Both the position numbers and the translations under genes were made by a program. Below are positions 11,850-25,696 of a stretch of DNA of 64,000 bases, in pieces. The stretch is from Allacma fusca (taxonomy: Eukaryota > Arthropoda > Collembola > Symphypleona > Sminthuridae): positions 52,338,386 to 52,402,385 of the forward strand of contig OX359248.1 of assembly GCA_947179485.1 (NCBI GenBank), read 5' to 3'. Under the pieces are notes generated by a model that was not told the origin of the DNA, ran no database searches, and saw only the letters and a program-made list of their open reading frames with translations. The number at the start of each line of letters is the position of its first letter. Position 1 is the stretch's first letter.

Positions 11850-14800
11850 CTTCAATTTAACAATATGTACAGTAAAGAGAGTCAAACCCCTTGAGGATAG
11901 GAATATGCATAAGAAATTATTGTATCTTGAAATCTTCCCTTGAAGATACACCAAACCAGCTGAGCATGCATATTGATCCTATAGAGATACTTATGTACGT
12001 CCTGTTTCGAAGAGTGGAAGGTCCGCTCCAAAAGATTTATAGGTTCGGATGATTCTCCTCAACAATGTTGTTCACATTATTATTATACAATGCTTATAAT
12101 CAGTCTCTAGTGAGGTGTGTGGCCGAGTGCAGCTCATTTAACTCTTCCTAAATTGATTTCCTTTGTTAAGTCTTATAATTTTTATCCTTCGAACTTACAA
12201 GCATAAAACAATCTCGAGTAAAGTCAGTAGTGCCTTCCACTACGCATTTATCTTCTAAATTACGACCAGTTTGGGAAAACAACATCGGGTTATAGTGTTC
12301 AGTTGGATTTGAGAGGGAGTCGCAGGAGAGGATTCACTATAGAAGTTCCTATACTTTGAAAATCTTGTTTCCTTGTGAAATAAACTTGTTTTCTTATTTT
12401 TTTTTCGCATCCTTTAATAATTACTTTACAAGTACACGGGTTGGATTTGCAAACAGATGTCTCTATATTTTCTTACAGATTGATTTATAATTTTCCTCAA
12501 TAAAATCCTTGTGCTTGTGCTTATGTGTGTGTGTGTGTGTGTGGTTGTTTGCATCACTTATAGTACACTAAATTGATAAGGACAGGTTTGTTTTGGGAGA
12601 TTGTTAGGAGTCTTTTGTGTGTTTAACGGTCGGCGGGGGTAAAGGAACATGCGGCAAAAGTTTGAGGGAGAGAAATTGTAACTTGACTAATGAATTACTC
12701 TACCTGTGCCAAAAAAAAAATTCCTAATTTATGAGCTCTTGTGATTTTGTGAAATCTTCTCCGTTGAGTCAAGTGACTTTTTGTCTACCAATTAGCACAT
12801 TTCCTGTTTCAAATGAGCTGGGTCGTTGAGACCAGTGTGATGTGGCCAGAGTTGTGAGGGATCTTCTGTAATTCTTACATGGAGGGATATTTTCGTCCAA
12901 TCACAACAACTCCATCTCACAATCAGGGTAAGGGCGGCTTCCCTCCTGCTTATCACAATTCCTTTATTTAATTTTAATTATTATCCCAAGAGCTATTATT
13001 CTATAAATGTCACACAAAATCTATATTGTAATTTTTGACTCACCAGAACAATTTTAGAATCAATCCTGAAATTCTTTATTAGCCTATCCATGCATCATTG
13101 TTTCCTCAAAAACACATGGGATTCAGTACAAAAAAATACAGTCCTTTCAGAGGGTGAGTTGTCTGTAAAATAATATTTTCACGAGTGTTAAAAATCATTG
13201 TAATTTAAAGGTTTTGTAGGATTTCCATTAATTGAAGAGCCTGATAGTAATGACTGTAAATGTAGTGTTAATTTGTAAGATCTCCCCATTAGTGCCGCTA
13301 TACGGAGGGATTCCTCCATAAAATAATATTTAGCACGCGAAAAAAAATATTTTCAAATTGTAAATTATCTGTGTAATGTGTATGCATAGCCCAAGAAACA
13401 ATTCCATTCGGAAACTAAATCCCATCTAGCATTTTATCGCTACAGTAACAAGTCATTACTCAGAGGGATTTTTCCTACCTCTCATAATTACATTAGATGT
13501 GTCGTAATAAAAAAAGGAATTAACACACTCTTAGAATTCCCTGATTTGAACTTGATGGAATTAAATGTACCAAAACTAGATTAGCACCCATATGAGTAGC
13601 ATATCTCTCCCTGGGGCGGAAGATCCTAAAGGCTTGTAATGTTTGCTCGGATCCCATATGAGCTATACATATATAATCCCAAAGCCACACACACCGTCCC
13701 CACTTTTAAAACTTACAAGAGCCATTAATACAAATAATTGTGAGGAGTAATCACTGTAATCAAAATTGATCCACTCTTGCATCACAGCCCTGCTCGCTCC
13801 ACGGCAGTGCTCTGTGAGAGGGAGGGAGTCAGCTCTAAATTCCTTGTGTGCTCAGGTGCTTCTATATATTGCAGTAATTGCAAGTGCAATTTCCTCACAG
13901 CATCCTTCCATCTACTCGTTACGCTATTAGGGTCTCAGTAATTAATAACACCTTACGTGCGAAAAAGGTAAATATCCCCAGAGCACATTGAACGGAGGGG
14001 AAGACAAATGTGCGTATCTGTAACAATGTGAGATCCAATTTTTTTTCGTTCACAAATAATCCCCTTTGAAATTTTTAGTAGCATTTTCCAACACGTATCT
14101 GGATACAATAAAATATGGAGGGAAACACAAATTGTTACTTGAACAATGCCGGAATGGGTGCAGGCCTCCCTCTCGTTTCCTGTCGGAGGGTCCGAGCTCA
14201 TCCCATTGTTGCTCACAGTTCACACCTGTTTTTCAAGGTGTCTCTCCTTCCTTTCCTCCAGAAAAAGCCCCGAGGCAGTATTTTAATTTTAAGAAAGGAA
14301 ACAAGCAAGCCTTCTTTGTGGGCTCAAATTCTATTCCTCATAATTATACAATTTTTTAAAAAATTCCGAGACTTTGTTACACAGTTTTGGAGCTCTCCAG
14401 AATTAATTTCACTGCTCAAGTCATAATAGGAGTCTGGTGAATTTTTTCCCCAGAACTTACATAATTATATCGAGTCCAAATAAATATCTGCCTTGTATTA
14501 TTTCCTCAATCCAAATAATTGTATCAACATTTGAGGAGCTTCAAAAAAGCATGTATAGATATAGTTAAGGATCGATTCACGCTTCTCTAGATGAAATGAT
14601 TGTCAAAAATTATAGGTTTGAGGAAGTCATGAAGGATTGAGAGGAACCTGATTTGGCCATAGTTGTTTTTTATCTCGTAGGTTTAGATCTGTTTTTTTTT
14701 CTATGAGCGTGGAGCTGTTTAGCCTTCGAGAATTTTTTGCAGGATTCATACCTACAAAAATATATCTTGAGGGTAAATTGACTTGACTTAAATTGCTAAA

Positions 14801-16154
14801 CGGCCATAATCGTTCAAACCACATCACAATATTTACGTTATTTATTTTGTTTTCGTTGGAGAGCCGGCAGTGCAAAGGAACTTTTTATTTCAGAGGTAGT
14901 TAAATAAATACAGTCCGCACACACGTTGGAACATAAATGTCAATAAAGGGATAATTATATGAGGAGAGCTGTTGAAATTAAATGATGGATGGGATAAGTA
15001 CAGCGTTGCTGTTGTATCTATATCTATGCATGCGAATTATATGTAGTGTATTAAAGGCACTATAGAAGCTTGTGCAAATGTTGTTGTTCGCAAAAATATT
15101 TCGCACGAAAACAAAAACTACTGTGCACAAAGATTGAAACCACTGATAGATTTTTTGGAGTTCACTGAATGCTAGGAAAAAATAGTTGGTTGATGGGCTG
15201 TTGTTTCCAGGAAATGCTGATGGGAACAGCGACAGAGCAGATGGAAGGGAGAAATGACAGGAGTCATAGTTGGAGTAACATCTTGATTATGTGAAGACAT
15301 GACATTGACATTGACTTGTCTTCTTCCTTCCTTATGACATTAAGATTACGGCTCTATTTCCACGGGCTGAGAACGACAGGGCAGAGATGTACATCGACTG
15401 TTACAAATCCAATGGCCTGGATTTTATAGCTCCTCTCGAACCGTTACTTTTGTTCTCAGTTTATAGTCTTTGACAGGGAAGTTCACGTATTGGAATATCT
15501 ACGGAATTCCCTTTAAAAAATAATACCTATTCAGGTTAGAGCAATAAAATTGTTTTTTTCTTCTCAAGACGAGCAAGTATATGCTGCTCTTTGGAATTAC
15601 CGTTTGTCATCTGTACCCTCCATTATTATTGAAGGATAGGAAGCCACCCGGTGGAGGAGCCTGTCATTCAAAGGACTTTTTCCTTTTTGGATTTTATGAT
15701 CGTCCCTTAAAAATTCCTAGTTTTTTTTTGTCGAGTGGCAAAAGGTGTGTTGGACTCCTTATGGGTCCTTGAGTTGCGTAATAAAGCCATAAAACAGTCC
15801 TGGAATATTAGGTCACTCCTGGAGTGTTCCCAAGGCAAGATATTAGTTGTTGTCATGTTGTCCTCAACCTGGTGTAACGGGACTGGGACGGTAAATAGAT
15901 CCTAAATTGTAGTGAATGAGTTCAAACTTTAGAAAATGTCTCCTGAAATTGTTGAGAAAAATCCTACGGGATATTTTCCTTTGACTAATTACTGAGAAAA
16001 AGTTTTGTCAAATGTAAATTGAATCTCTTCCCAGTCTGGTATTTATTTCCAAAGTAGATACATAAAATTAACACATTAATTTCGAAAATCTGTTCATATT
16101 AAGACAATTTTACTATCATGTTAAATGTGGGATGATTCCGTATTTACTGTAATT
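11850..16154. other. gene-free stretch
   Basis: No gene is seen. The only simple repeat of note is a GT tract at 12523-12543. A CTTACAAGAGCC word at about 13712 resembles the transposon-remnant words elsewhere but stands alone. Confidence 0.55.
12523..12543. repeat. (GT)n microsatellite
   Basis: About 20 bases of uninterrupted GT repeat. Confidence 0.95.
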
Positions 16155-16226
16155 TTTGAGGATCTTAAGCAGTGCTTTTGTAGTTCTTATGTCAGTAGGT
16201 TTGAAGATCTTAAGCAGTGCATTTTT
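16155..16226. repeat. two-copy direct repeat with 45-bp spacing
   Basis: The exact 15-mer GATCTTAAGCAGTGC occurs at 16161 and again at 16206. Both copies are preceded by TTTGA plus a purine and followed by a T-rich tail, so similarity covers about 26 bp of each 45-bp period. A minus-strand frame across it repeats a short ALLKI-F/L-K peptide, as expected when the period is a multiple of three. A TTACTGTA just upstream (about 16144) resembles a minus-strand TACAGTA end. Confidence 0.8.
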
Positions 16227-18185
16227 CCCGCAAAGGTAGGGAAGAAATGTCAGGTTTGTCATTCTAGAGGGCAATAAAGTAATAAAACTACTTAGGAAAT
16301 CCTGGCTATAGCTTGTAAGCATCTGCTTATTTATTTTCAATAGTTAAAATGTAACTTAACGGGATGAGCCCTTCTGCTATTAAAGGATCGTCCCAGTGGT
16401 TGATAATTTAAATGCTGGAGAAAGACATATCTGGAATGCTATTATATAATGGAGCGTGCCTACACCTAGGAATTGTATACGTGGATGTAAATGAACATAT
16501 GTATGTACATACAGACAGAGACACACACTTTGAAATAGCATGTGGAGGAAAATAGCAGTGTGATTATTTAAATGGGATGAATTTCTTGGGAAATTCAAAT
16601 GTGAGTTCATCCGCCTCTCTCTCTCTCCCCCTTGAAATCGTGGAGTTGAACTTGAGATTTACGCATGTTTTGAAGCATTGTGGATACGGAGGAAGAGCTG
16701 ACGTCAAAATGATCGATTCCCCTCCTGTTCGGATTGGGTTGGAAGACATCACAGGAGTAGCGTATATAATAGGCAGAGCTGCTGATGTGGAAGTTGATTG
16801 TCAATAGCTCTTCCTAACTGTTCTCGCTCCTCGTCCTCCTATTTACAAGCAATTGAAAAAGCCTGTTGTGACTTTATGGCAACCCTACAAGCTACACACA
16901 CTTACAACAAATCCTAGGGTCATAAATATTCTCTCAAAGATCAGAGTTCCATCTCCATAATTTAGAATGCACTCAAGTGAAGATTTTATCTCTCGCTAAT
17001 AATTTTATTTCAACTTTTGCCTATGTCACAGTTCCTCACGTGAGCTTTTAAATTCCAATAGATTTTAATACATTTCTAAATCATAATAATTACAGGCACA
17101 GTGCATGTCCTTTCTTCTGTAGGGATGCTCCAATAAAGAGAATACTGTTCAAGATAATTAGATGTATCTAGTGCATTTTGTTTCACACAAAATTTAAAAA
17201 AGCTAAAGACTCCAAACTAAGGACGTATAGAAAAAGCTGGCTAAAATTTTGTTGAGAATTTTGCTTGAACTACGAAAATAAAATAAGGCTGGAAGAAAAT
17301 AAGGACGGATACACCCTTGTAAATATCCAAGCTCTCAGAATATGGAAACTGAATATCTTGTTTTAGGGACTAACTCAAATAGTACATCTCGTCGTCGTCC
17401 GTCTTCTTCACTTGAGCTCCGTTTGTCTTTCTACTTCCGTTGGCTTCTGACTTTCCGTTTCTGACTGCTTACTTCCGTCGTGGATTCTCCCCCTTCTTGC
17501 CTTTTGCTCCGAGACTCATTCAACAAAAATTACTCCGCTTTCTTTTCTTCTATTTTCTTGTATACACGTACATAACTACATGCATATCTACATACGTATG
17601 TACTCTACATAATAGTTCTGCAAATTTTCCCTCTTTTAAAAATTGTATTCTATTGGAAGGTCCTCCCCTAAATGGTATTCCTACTGAAGCCAAAATTCCT
17701 ATCATTGGGAATGTAATCCCTGCCACATACACATGTATGTAGATACATGGATCTATGTTTGCCCCTAAAAACTGTGCACTTTTCATGGGATTTTTGTGCT
17801 AAATTACAGTGATTACGAATAGTGAGCAACGCTCAATTCCACGGTAATTATACATGTGTGGAGACTACGTAAATAAGTGTCCAATCCAATCCAAGGGGTA
17901 TATTCACACTATATATAATGATAGTAACTATGTACGTTTAAATGCACACTGGAGGAGGAAGGTGACGAGCCGTAAATTGCTGTTGGAATCCGTGGATTGG
18001 AAGCTGAAAGGAAGTGAATAATTTGCGAGGGTACACTCCAATGATTTTTTACGGCCCGGAATCACTGGTTACAGGTTCCCAATTATTATTGATGATGCTA
18101 AAATAGAAAACCTCTGGTTGTCAGTAGGAAGTGAGGATCTTCAGGGTAATATTACAATTATTTCCATATATGGTGTCTGTATATG

Positions 18186-18225
18186 TGACTGTGACTGTGT
18201 GCCTGTGTGCCTGTGTGTGTGTGTA
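18186..18225. repeat. (GT)n-rich microsatellite with GACT and GCCT interruptions
   Basis: The tract starts with GTGACTGTGACTGTG, passes through GTGTGCCTGTGTGCCTG and ends in pure GT. This suggests duplication of interrupted units rather than simple slippage alone. Confidence 0.9.
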
Positions 18226-19779
18226 TCTGCGAAAAAATACAATATTTATTTTTTAAATGTAGCTTTATTGCAATTATGCTCTAAAGTAGATGCTCACAAG
18301 AAGGATTTCCGGATGGAAATAAATACAATGAAACATCCCACCTCCGCTCTGATTAGTGACGACTGGAATGTTAAAAGGCTCCCAACATTTTTCCATATTT
18401 GGAGGAACAAACTCTGCTGTTACAGTATACATGGGCTCAATGTAGTAAGGACGGACTGTAGTTGAATTGAGGATGGACGGGAACGCTTAAGCCCAGTGTT
18501 GGGTTCGGAATTGCTTTAGTCGCTTTTCCGTTTTTTCTGGTTTGCTTATTCTTTCGCATCACAGACTTCACTGCTCATCCCCTTACAATTCAAATAGGAA
18601 AATTTATGCTCAGCCAGCGGATCGATCGATAGTTGTGCACTACTGGGATGGATGTTGTGTAGATATGTAACTTTATTTAAAGGCTGGGAAGGGGCTATGG
18701 CTATACAAATCCTCTCATGTGTACTGTACATTTTGGTCCTGTATAGGGAGTTGGTTATATCTGTATGTCACAGGGCAGGCTGGCATGCAACATGTTCTAC
18801 TGTCTATGTACGTGCCTGTCTCGTACTCCTCATCCCACCTCCATTATTATGTATCCGACATAGGGCTCTGCTCTGGGGCTCGGGATCTATGTGTATATCT
18901 ATGCATCATTCACATCAGCACCCGCGGATGTACACATACTAGGTCTGGGCCTAGGTAGTAGTCCTGGGCTCTACCAATGGAGGAAGCGGGATATAAATAT
19001 TGGATCGTGTGCTCAGTATACATCAAGTCTCGTTGTCTTCCTTTCCTCCGCCTGTCTACTACGGATAGATAAATGGGATTTTCCAATTATTTTCCATCCG
19101 AATTTTTGACATGACGTGAGACGTGATAGAGGCGGTTCCTCCGCAATGCATCTATTCCATGTTTTGGACAACTCATCCGCGTCCAATGAGTAGACCCACA
19201 CTACTATTCCTACACTCTCTCACAACTACCACCACTCTCACGGAGACATACTACTAGACAGCCCGGGAGAGAGAGAGAAAAAAAATCCACTTTTCTATCC
19301 CGATACCCCCAATGATTCCTCTTATAGGTTTCAACTCCCTCTGGATTTTTTTCTAGAGCTGAACTATACAGAACCATATAGATAGATACGTATAATATGT
19401 ATGCAGACGTATCTGGATATGTAGATACCTTTATACGCTCTCGTGTGTCAATTTTCGTGGAAATACAAATTCACTCCGTATTCCTTGAGAGTACGTGTCT
19501 CTTTGGACTGGGGGGAGGGTAAGGAACGAGATAGGGAAAGAGGGAAATGTGATTGTAACGTTTGATTGAGCCAATCATAACTAAATTGTTAGTTTTGTTC
19601 CGCTATTTCCAATGGTTTAAGAGCTTTGAGGGAATTACGTATCTATGTACATATGTATAGATACTTTCATGCTTAGCCTCATGCACAGTAGTATGCATTT
19701 ATTTCCATTTGAGGGAAATTTCTGGGAGCAGTAAGTCAATGACTGTATTTACTTTTTGGAAGTAGAATGTCTGCGACTA

Positions 19780-20340
19780 CAGTGTACTCCCTTTAAAGGG
19801 TACACTCTTCAGGCTCTTTAATTTGACTCTTGACATTTCATTGCGAGGGGAAAACTTTACATTTTGTTGGATGGGACTCTATCCAAATATTTCTGGGGCT
19901 GTAGAGAAAGTGCTCTTATAAGGATGGTTCTCAGGAAGGATGGTTTGAGAGAATGCTTGAGTATAATTATGTGGTCAGAAAATTTCGTTCTCGACAGGAA
20001 ATATAGGGTACCTCAATATGACGATTCTTTTTACTCTCTTGCTGAAAGAGACTCCTTGTAAGAGCATTTTTTCAATGGGGTCAACAATTAGTAGGACTTT
20101 AGTATCTGGGTGTACCAGTTCATCACAACGTTATTTTTTTCTAAGAGCATGTCCGATTTTCCAAGAGTCGTTGCAAGAGTTCAATTTTGCTCTATTTAGG
20201 TCTTGTTTTGTAAAAAGTGTCACCTGTAAAAGAAATATGGAATTTACAATGAAAATTGCTTGAAATGTCTCGATGTTAGAGCAATGTGATTCTAAGAGTG
20301 CAATATTGTGTATTCGGGATGCCCTTATGAAAGTAGAGTT
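19780..20340 (+). mobile_element. degenerate Tigger-like remnant with AAGAG subrepeats
   Basis: A CAGTGTACTCCCTTTAAAGG end begins at 19780, directly after TA. Downstream, words such as CTCTTATAAGG (19913), CTTGTAAGAGC (20053), CTAAGAGCATG (20141), CCAAGAGTCG (20161) and CTAAGAGTGC (20293) recur over about 500 bp, much like the 1.6-2.1 kb cluster. No facing right end was found, so the right boundary is a guess. Short open frames here show no transposase motif. Confidence 0.35.
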
Positions 20341-20664
20341 GATTGTGTGAAAACTAATGTGGAAGAAAGGACCTGAACGTTAAGATTTGCAATAGTACTG
20401 GAAATACTAGTAGCGCCATTTCCATTGTAAGTAGAAACTTGTATGTATGTGTTGACAGAATAAATAAAGGTAACTTATATGGAGGGATGAATATTTGGAA
20501 AAATTCAAGCCCTGCCCGCTTTGTTCATACACGAAGCCAAAGGGCATTTACTTTCCCCTCTTCACTCACCGAATATTGCATTGAGAGGGTATAGGATGCG
20601 AAATCGGGAAACTAGATCCATTTTTTTTCTTCCTCCTCTTTGTCAGTCAGTTTTGTGTTCAGTC

Positions 20665-20710
20665 GCTCTCTCTCTCTCTCTCTCTGCTCTGCTTCTCTCT
20701 CTCTCTCTCA
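20665..20710. repeat. (CT)n microsatellite, interrupted
   Basis: CT repeat broken by a GCTCTGCTT segment in the middle. It lies 80 bp before a second CT tract. Confidence 0.94.
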
Positions 20711-20790
20711 CTGAGCTGTCTCTTTTCTTGGTTGCGTTTTAGTTGGTTGGTTGGGTTTGCTAGACTCCCGAATTTCCTCTCTTTTCCTTT

Positions 20791-20817
20791 CCTCTCTCTC
20801 TCTCTCTCTCTCTCTCC
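20791..20817. repeat. (CT)n microsatellite
   Basis: About 27 bases of CT repeat within a pyrimidine-rich segment (about 20760-20825). Confidence 0.95.
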
Positions 20818-21126
20818 CGTCTCCGTCTCACAGAGCTATAATTCACTTCTGGCTGTCAGATTATTCGCGTCCCACCAACTCCTAGGATACATCCACAAAA
20901 GAATAACAAAAGCTCTGCTTTTCTTTATTAAGCGGAGGAAAACGAGGGAGTTTCTCTATGCACACCCGTCTTTCCCTTCCACCAAAATGTGTACCTTCTA
21001 ACAATTCCCATAAGTATTCCCCGAGACCTGGGCTGTGTGGAAAGTTGTAATACATTGGGACATATGTACGGGAGTATGTATGGATGTCAAATGTATGCTC
21101 CACATAAATGTATGTAGCTCTGCAAA

Positions 21127-21151
21127 AGAGAGAGAGAGAGAGAGAGAGAGA
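21127..21151. repeat. (GA)n microsatellite
   Basis: About 24 bases of GA repeat. It is one of the few GA-on-plus tracts in the left half of the window. Confidence 0.95.
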
Positions 21152-22172
21152 AGCATCTCCCAAAAAGCAGCTCCACGTCTTCTTTCGTCTACACTTCTTG
21201 AAGAAGTACAAGTAAAATAAGTAGTGGGAATCGACTGGCTCTTATTAATACTATGCACAATGACGTCCGTACATGAGATAGAGTATGGATTCGTTATGAC
21301 TCTTAACTATGTACTATTTCCGAGGAGATTATATCCCAAGCTTTTGTTACTGACAGGAGGTTTCCAAAGGAGGTTCCAAGCTTCCATGAGGTTTCCATTG
21401 ACCTGCTCCTGAGTACAGTGCATTGCAGTATTAAAAGCCCTCCTTAAAATCTACACTTTCTCCAAGAGATCCGAAATGCTTGGACACTGGCAGATTTATT
21501 AAGGAGTAAATAAAACCCTGCAGTTGTGATCACTCCATTTAGGAATGTAAAAGCCATGATGGTTGGTATTTTGCAGGGAGCTCTAATTTAAAGGACCGGA
21601 CTGCATGAAGTAATGTCATGTCCAACGATATTGTACTATATAGCTTAATGCTACCCTCAGAATTACATGCAAGGCTTCACATCCCTCGTACATGTCAGCT
21701 CTCCGCATGTCCTGATTTCACAATGATGAAAGTCCGTCGGATCGGAGGCAGTCCGGATTTTTTATTGTGGGTATATGGACTCCTCAAATCTGTACCCGTA
21801 ACAACGGAATCTATAGATTTAAATAGAGAAGCCTTTGGTATATGCAGGGTATTGATGTATTTATGTATATAATAGGGAAAGAAATCTATAGTGTAGGGAA
21901 ATGCATTTGACAAACTGGGGCTATCTTCGATAGCTATGTGTTATTTTTTTGTAGGATATTATTCCCAATGTTATTGACATATGAAAGGATGGGGCTTCAC
22001 GTGATCTTTTTATATGTAATGGTATTGTTTGAGTAGTAGGGGAAAAAGATGGGAAGGAAAGATGCTTTTGTCGTGGGAAGAGAGGTAGGATTAGACGGGA
22101 GTCCCCTTTGAGATGTCCATCTCCACTGGAGTAAAGTGCATTACGGGTAGGACACGTCCGTACTTGTGTTCA

Positions 22173-22176
22173 GTGT

Positions 22177-22231
<55 letters not shown>
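22173..22231. repeat. (GT)n microsatellite, longest of its kind here
   Basis: About 59 bases of GT repeat with a single GTAT break near 22181. Overlapping frames (poly-CV on plus, poly-HT on minus) are artefacts of the repeat. Confidence 0.97.
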
Positions 22232-22232
<1 letters not shown>

Positions 22233-22576
22233 CGAAGGCGGCTGGATTTTTTTCCCTTTTGTGTATGCTAGGGACGCGATTCGCTCTATTTGCGACCTTC
22301 TTCATTTTTATCATCTCTTTCAGTGAGTGGCCGTCAGAGGAAAAAAGGGGACAACCCACGGATCTTTTCTTGCTGTAGTGTCTCCAACTATAGATATCAA
22401 AATATACTTATGTGGGGCTACTACTATAGCCTCTGAATTTGCTTTTCAGCTCTTCTTTTTATACACATCTCACCTACTATTTCCATGTGGGTTTAATGCA
22501 CAGAACTTCTAATGATGCAGTTGTAGTCTTTGAAAAACTAACACTTTTTTCGTCGGCTTATACTCACTTTAGAAAA

Positions 22577-22622
22577 TCTCCTCTCTCTCTCTCTCTCTCT
22601 CTCTCACTCACTCACTCACTCT
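22577..22622. repeat. compound (CT)n(CACT)n microsatellite
   Basis: About 28 bases of CT repeat run directly into four copies of CACT. The tetranucleotide is a mixed CA/CT unit, as in other compound tracts of this window. Confidence 0.95.
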
Positions 22623-23228
22623 GTAGAATCAACAAGGTCTTAAACCTCGGAAATCTGGCGGAACAAACTAACCTCACGTTGTCCTCCTCAGTTCAAGTAG
22701 CATCTTCAGAGTTGACTTGATTCAAGTAATTCTCCTCTATAGGATTTCAATTGTAACTTTGTCAAAAAAAAAATGACACGCTATAAATAATGCATCGTAG
22801 TTTCTATACAAAAAAATCTTTACATTTCCGGGATTTCAGCTCAGATGTCAGAAATCTTAGTATCCTTTCAAGATTTAGTTTCAAATATAATAGCATTTTG
22901 TATTTGTTGCTGTGATTTGTATTTTTAAAAAAATATTTACAATACGATCACCAGTAGATATTAAAAAAAAGAGAATACAACACATAAATTTGGCTTAATA
23001 CAATGCGGTAAAAAAGAGTGCTACTATTCTGAAGGGATATTAATAAATGGATTTCATAATTTGAGTAGATAGATTTGCGGTGGATATGATGTGATTGTGA
23101 AAACATGCCCTGGGGCTGTGAGACGTGAGCCCTCAGACAGCCCGAGCTGCTTGACGTGTAATAACATTAATTTGTTTGGCACGTAATAAAATATTTTTAT
23201 TGCAGGGGTGAGTTTAAGTACTATAGTG

Positions 23229-23260
23229 CGAGAGCGAGAAAGAGAGAGAGAGAGAGAGAG
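23229..23260. repeat. (GA)n microsatellite
   Basis: GA repeat with a GCGAGAAA interruption at its start and an uninterrupted core at about 23240-23260. Confidence 0.94.
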
Positions 23261-23811
23261 CATGAGAGAAAAATCAGATTAGAAAATGCGTAACTTCCTT
23301 TCAAGGTGGTCTTGCTCACTGCTCGCGGTCTTTAATTTGATCGTTCTCTATGACTCAAAATGATAGCTTGCGATTCATTTTCATTAAATTCTGAAACACC
23401 TTTTGCATCCACTTCGCCACTGCTTTCACATGCAACACACACCACAGCCTCTGCATATGTGCACCAACCCCACCGAATTACATGAGTGTTATGTATCCAT
23501 GATCCAAATCGTAAATTACCTACGGAAACTCAATAGCACGTGGTTACAAATTTTTTTTTATCTCAACTCTTGAGGCTCAAGCTCCAAGCATGCAATAACA
23601 AACCTCAATCCAAACAAGTAATTAATCCAATTTGATCCTACGTAACAGCCAATTTGAAAGAACAACAGTCTCGGAGCAATTTGCATTTAAATAGGAAATT
23701 TTTATCTTCCCTGTGTATAATTTTAATGTCTAATTTGATGTAACAATGTTTTGCCAAAAAGTACATGGCCAGTGCTCTAAAGTAATTTGTGTGTACCTGG
23801 AATCCTTTGAG

Positions 23812-23828
23812 TCTCTCTCTCTCTCTCT
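23812..23828. repeat. (CT)n microsatellite, short
   Basis: About 17 bases of CT repeat. Confidence 0.92.
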
Positions 23829-25696
23829 TGCCCAGTCAGCAACTGCAAATACAGTATGGAAATAAACCTGTGGCAATTTCAATGTCCTGGATCCCAACAG
23901 GATTTTGGGAGCTTTTACAAGGTTTCCGAGAAGTTTGCAGAGAATAATTGCTATAGGGATTTTTTTCCCCCACACCTTACACAACGTATGTACGTTCCGG
24001 TCGTCGGGAAGTATCAAAATAAACCAATTATTTGGGAAAGAGAACCAAAGTCGTGTCATGGATGAGTAGTCCCATTTCGTGGATACTCATTTGTAACATG
24101 GCATTAGAGCCTCTATTACCATATAGTGAATGTATTTATAAGGTACTACTATGGGATATAGAAAAAAAAATCAAAATCCACAAGAGCATGTACATAATCA
24201 ACGGCAGACAAATCAACGAAACAGGTTGGAAGAGTTTGGTAGGGAAGGAAAAAAAGTGTTACCGTCGATCACCAGAAAATTATGTGTTTTCAGTACAGTG
24301 ATCGAGGTAAAGCAGGAATATAAGATTCAGGTTAGAGGTAATATGGCTTCACACATGTATGTAGATATCCCTAGCCCAGCTCATAGCAAGTGTCAAATAG
24401 GTGGTGAAAAAAATATTGGGAATTCAAAACATGTTTTATATAATTATATCTATACACATTTATCTACCTCGGCACTCGAAAGCTCAACGTGTCACGTTTA
24501 TTTTTTCATTCGCTAAATTCCAAAGTACAATAAGTGTCTGTACAGGACCTATTGTATGTCATGTGGGGATAGTAACTGTGCCATTTTCTACGCATAAAAT
24601 TTCCCAACCATCAATTCATACATATGACAAAACAAGTACCAACACTTATTATTGTGTGATATGGACCATATAGATATATAGTTACAATATCCTATGGACA
24701 ATTCCCATAGGGATAGGTACGTCTAAAACATACATAGGTAAATCTAAATACAATGAGGGGATGCATTCACTATGCATAATTATACATAAGGGACTTTTCT
24801 GCCAGGGTATAAGAACCAACATGGCTTTGAAGCTGCTTCAGCTGCATTTAAAATTACAGACAAGCCATATAATAACCCGAGTGTGTTTAGCTTTTTTCGT
24901 AAAGTAAAGTATGTAGATAGCACACAGACAGTCACATAATTTACATGGGGAGTTTTTTGTACTATCGGCAGGCGGTTCAAGCTCTTGTAGATTTTAACGA
25001 AAGGTAAAAAAAATTCTCTTGGCAAAAATATTACATAGTGTAAAAGAGTGTCCGCTGAGAGAAATATGTAGGGGAATGTATAGTGTGAGTAGAGGTAAAA
25101 ATTACCATGCATGTTTAAACCTAATATGAAGACAATCTCTTGGAAATTCATGGCTACAGCATCAGGTTGTTCAATGGGAAATTATCTCAAGGAGGGTTGT
25201 TCGTCTGTAGCAAAAAGAAGCAGTTGACCAAAAAGTGCAAACTGCATTGTGGTACTTGCTCTCAAGCCTTGTTCCAATAGCGCTACAAATCTTACCTGTC
25301 ATCTACAAATACTTGTACACTTCTCTACACACATGACTACACACTCCTTCTCAATGGAGTGACTCTCCGAGTATCTACGTATGTACATACATAAGTAGGA
25401 GTGCGGACAAAACCGCATAAAAATAATCTCTTATGGCTATTTTGCCTCCATTGGAAAATGTTTACATACAAGACTCTCCTCCACTCAAGGTCCGTCGTGC
25501 TACTTACATATGTGTCTACATACATAAGTAGTGCAACTCTTTACAGAGTGCAAAAATCTATATAGTGTTTAATGTCACGGAATATTCCACTTTAGCCGGA
25601 GATTTTAACATCTAAAATAACTATAGGGCTGTCGTGACTCAGAGCAGCAGCCTTATATGTAGCTACAGACAAAGTCCCATGTACTTTCCATACAGA
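23829..25696. other. gene-free stretch
   Basis: No gene is seen. It holds scattered TACATATG-type words and a small inverted repeat at 24691-24711 (CCTATGG, 7-base loop, CCATAGG). It leads into the minisatellite that follows, which is built from the same kind of words. Confidence 0.5.

Larger units (their letters stand above)
16227..20664. other. gene-free stretch with TACATATG-type words and a transposon remnant
   Basis: No gene is seen. The stretch contains a short CT run near 16614, a GT tract (18186-18225), clusters of TACATA/TATGTA words (about 17565-17605, 19391-19425 and 19640) and the Tigger-like region from 19780. A 76-residue frame at 16577-16807 matches nothing I know. Confidence 0.5.

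Noticed and set aside
22141..22378. Frames rich in C/V or H/T around 22.2 kb
   Set aside because: They are translations of the GT/AC microsatellite.
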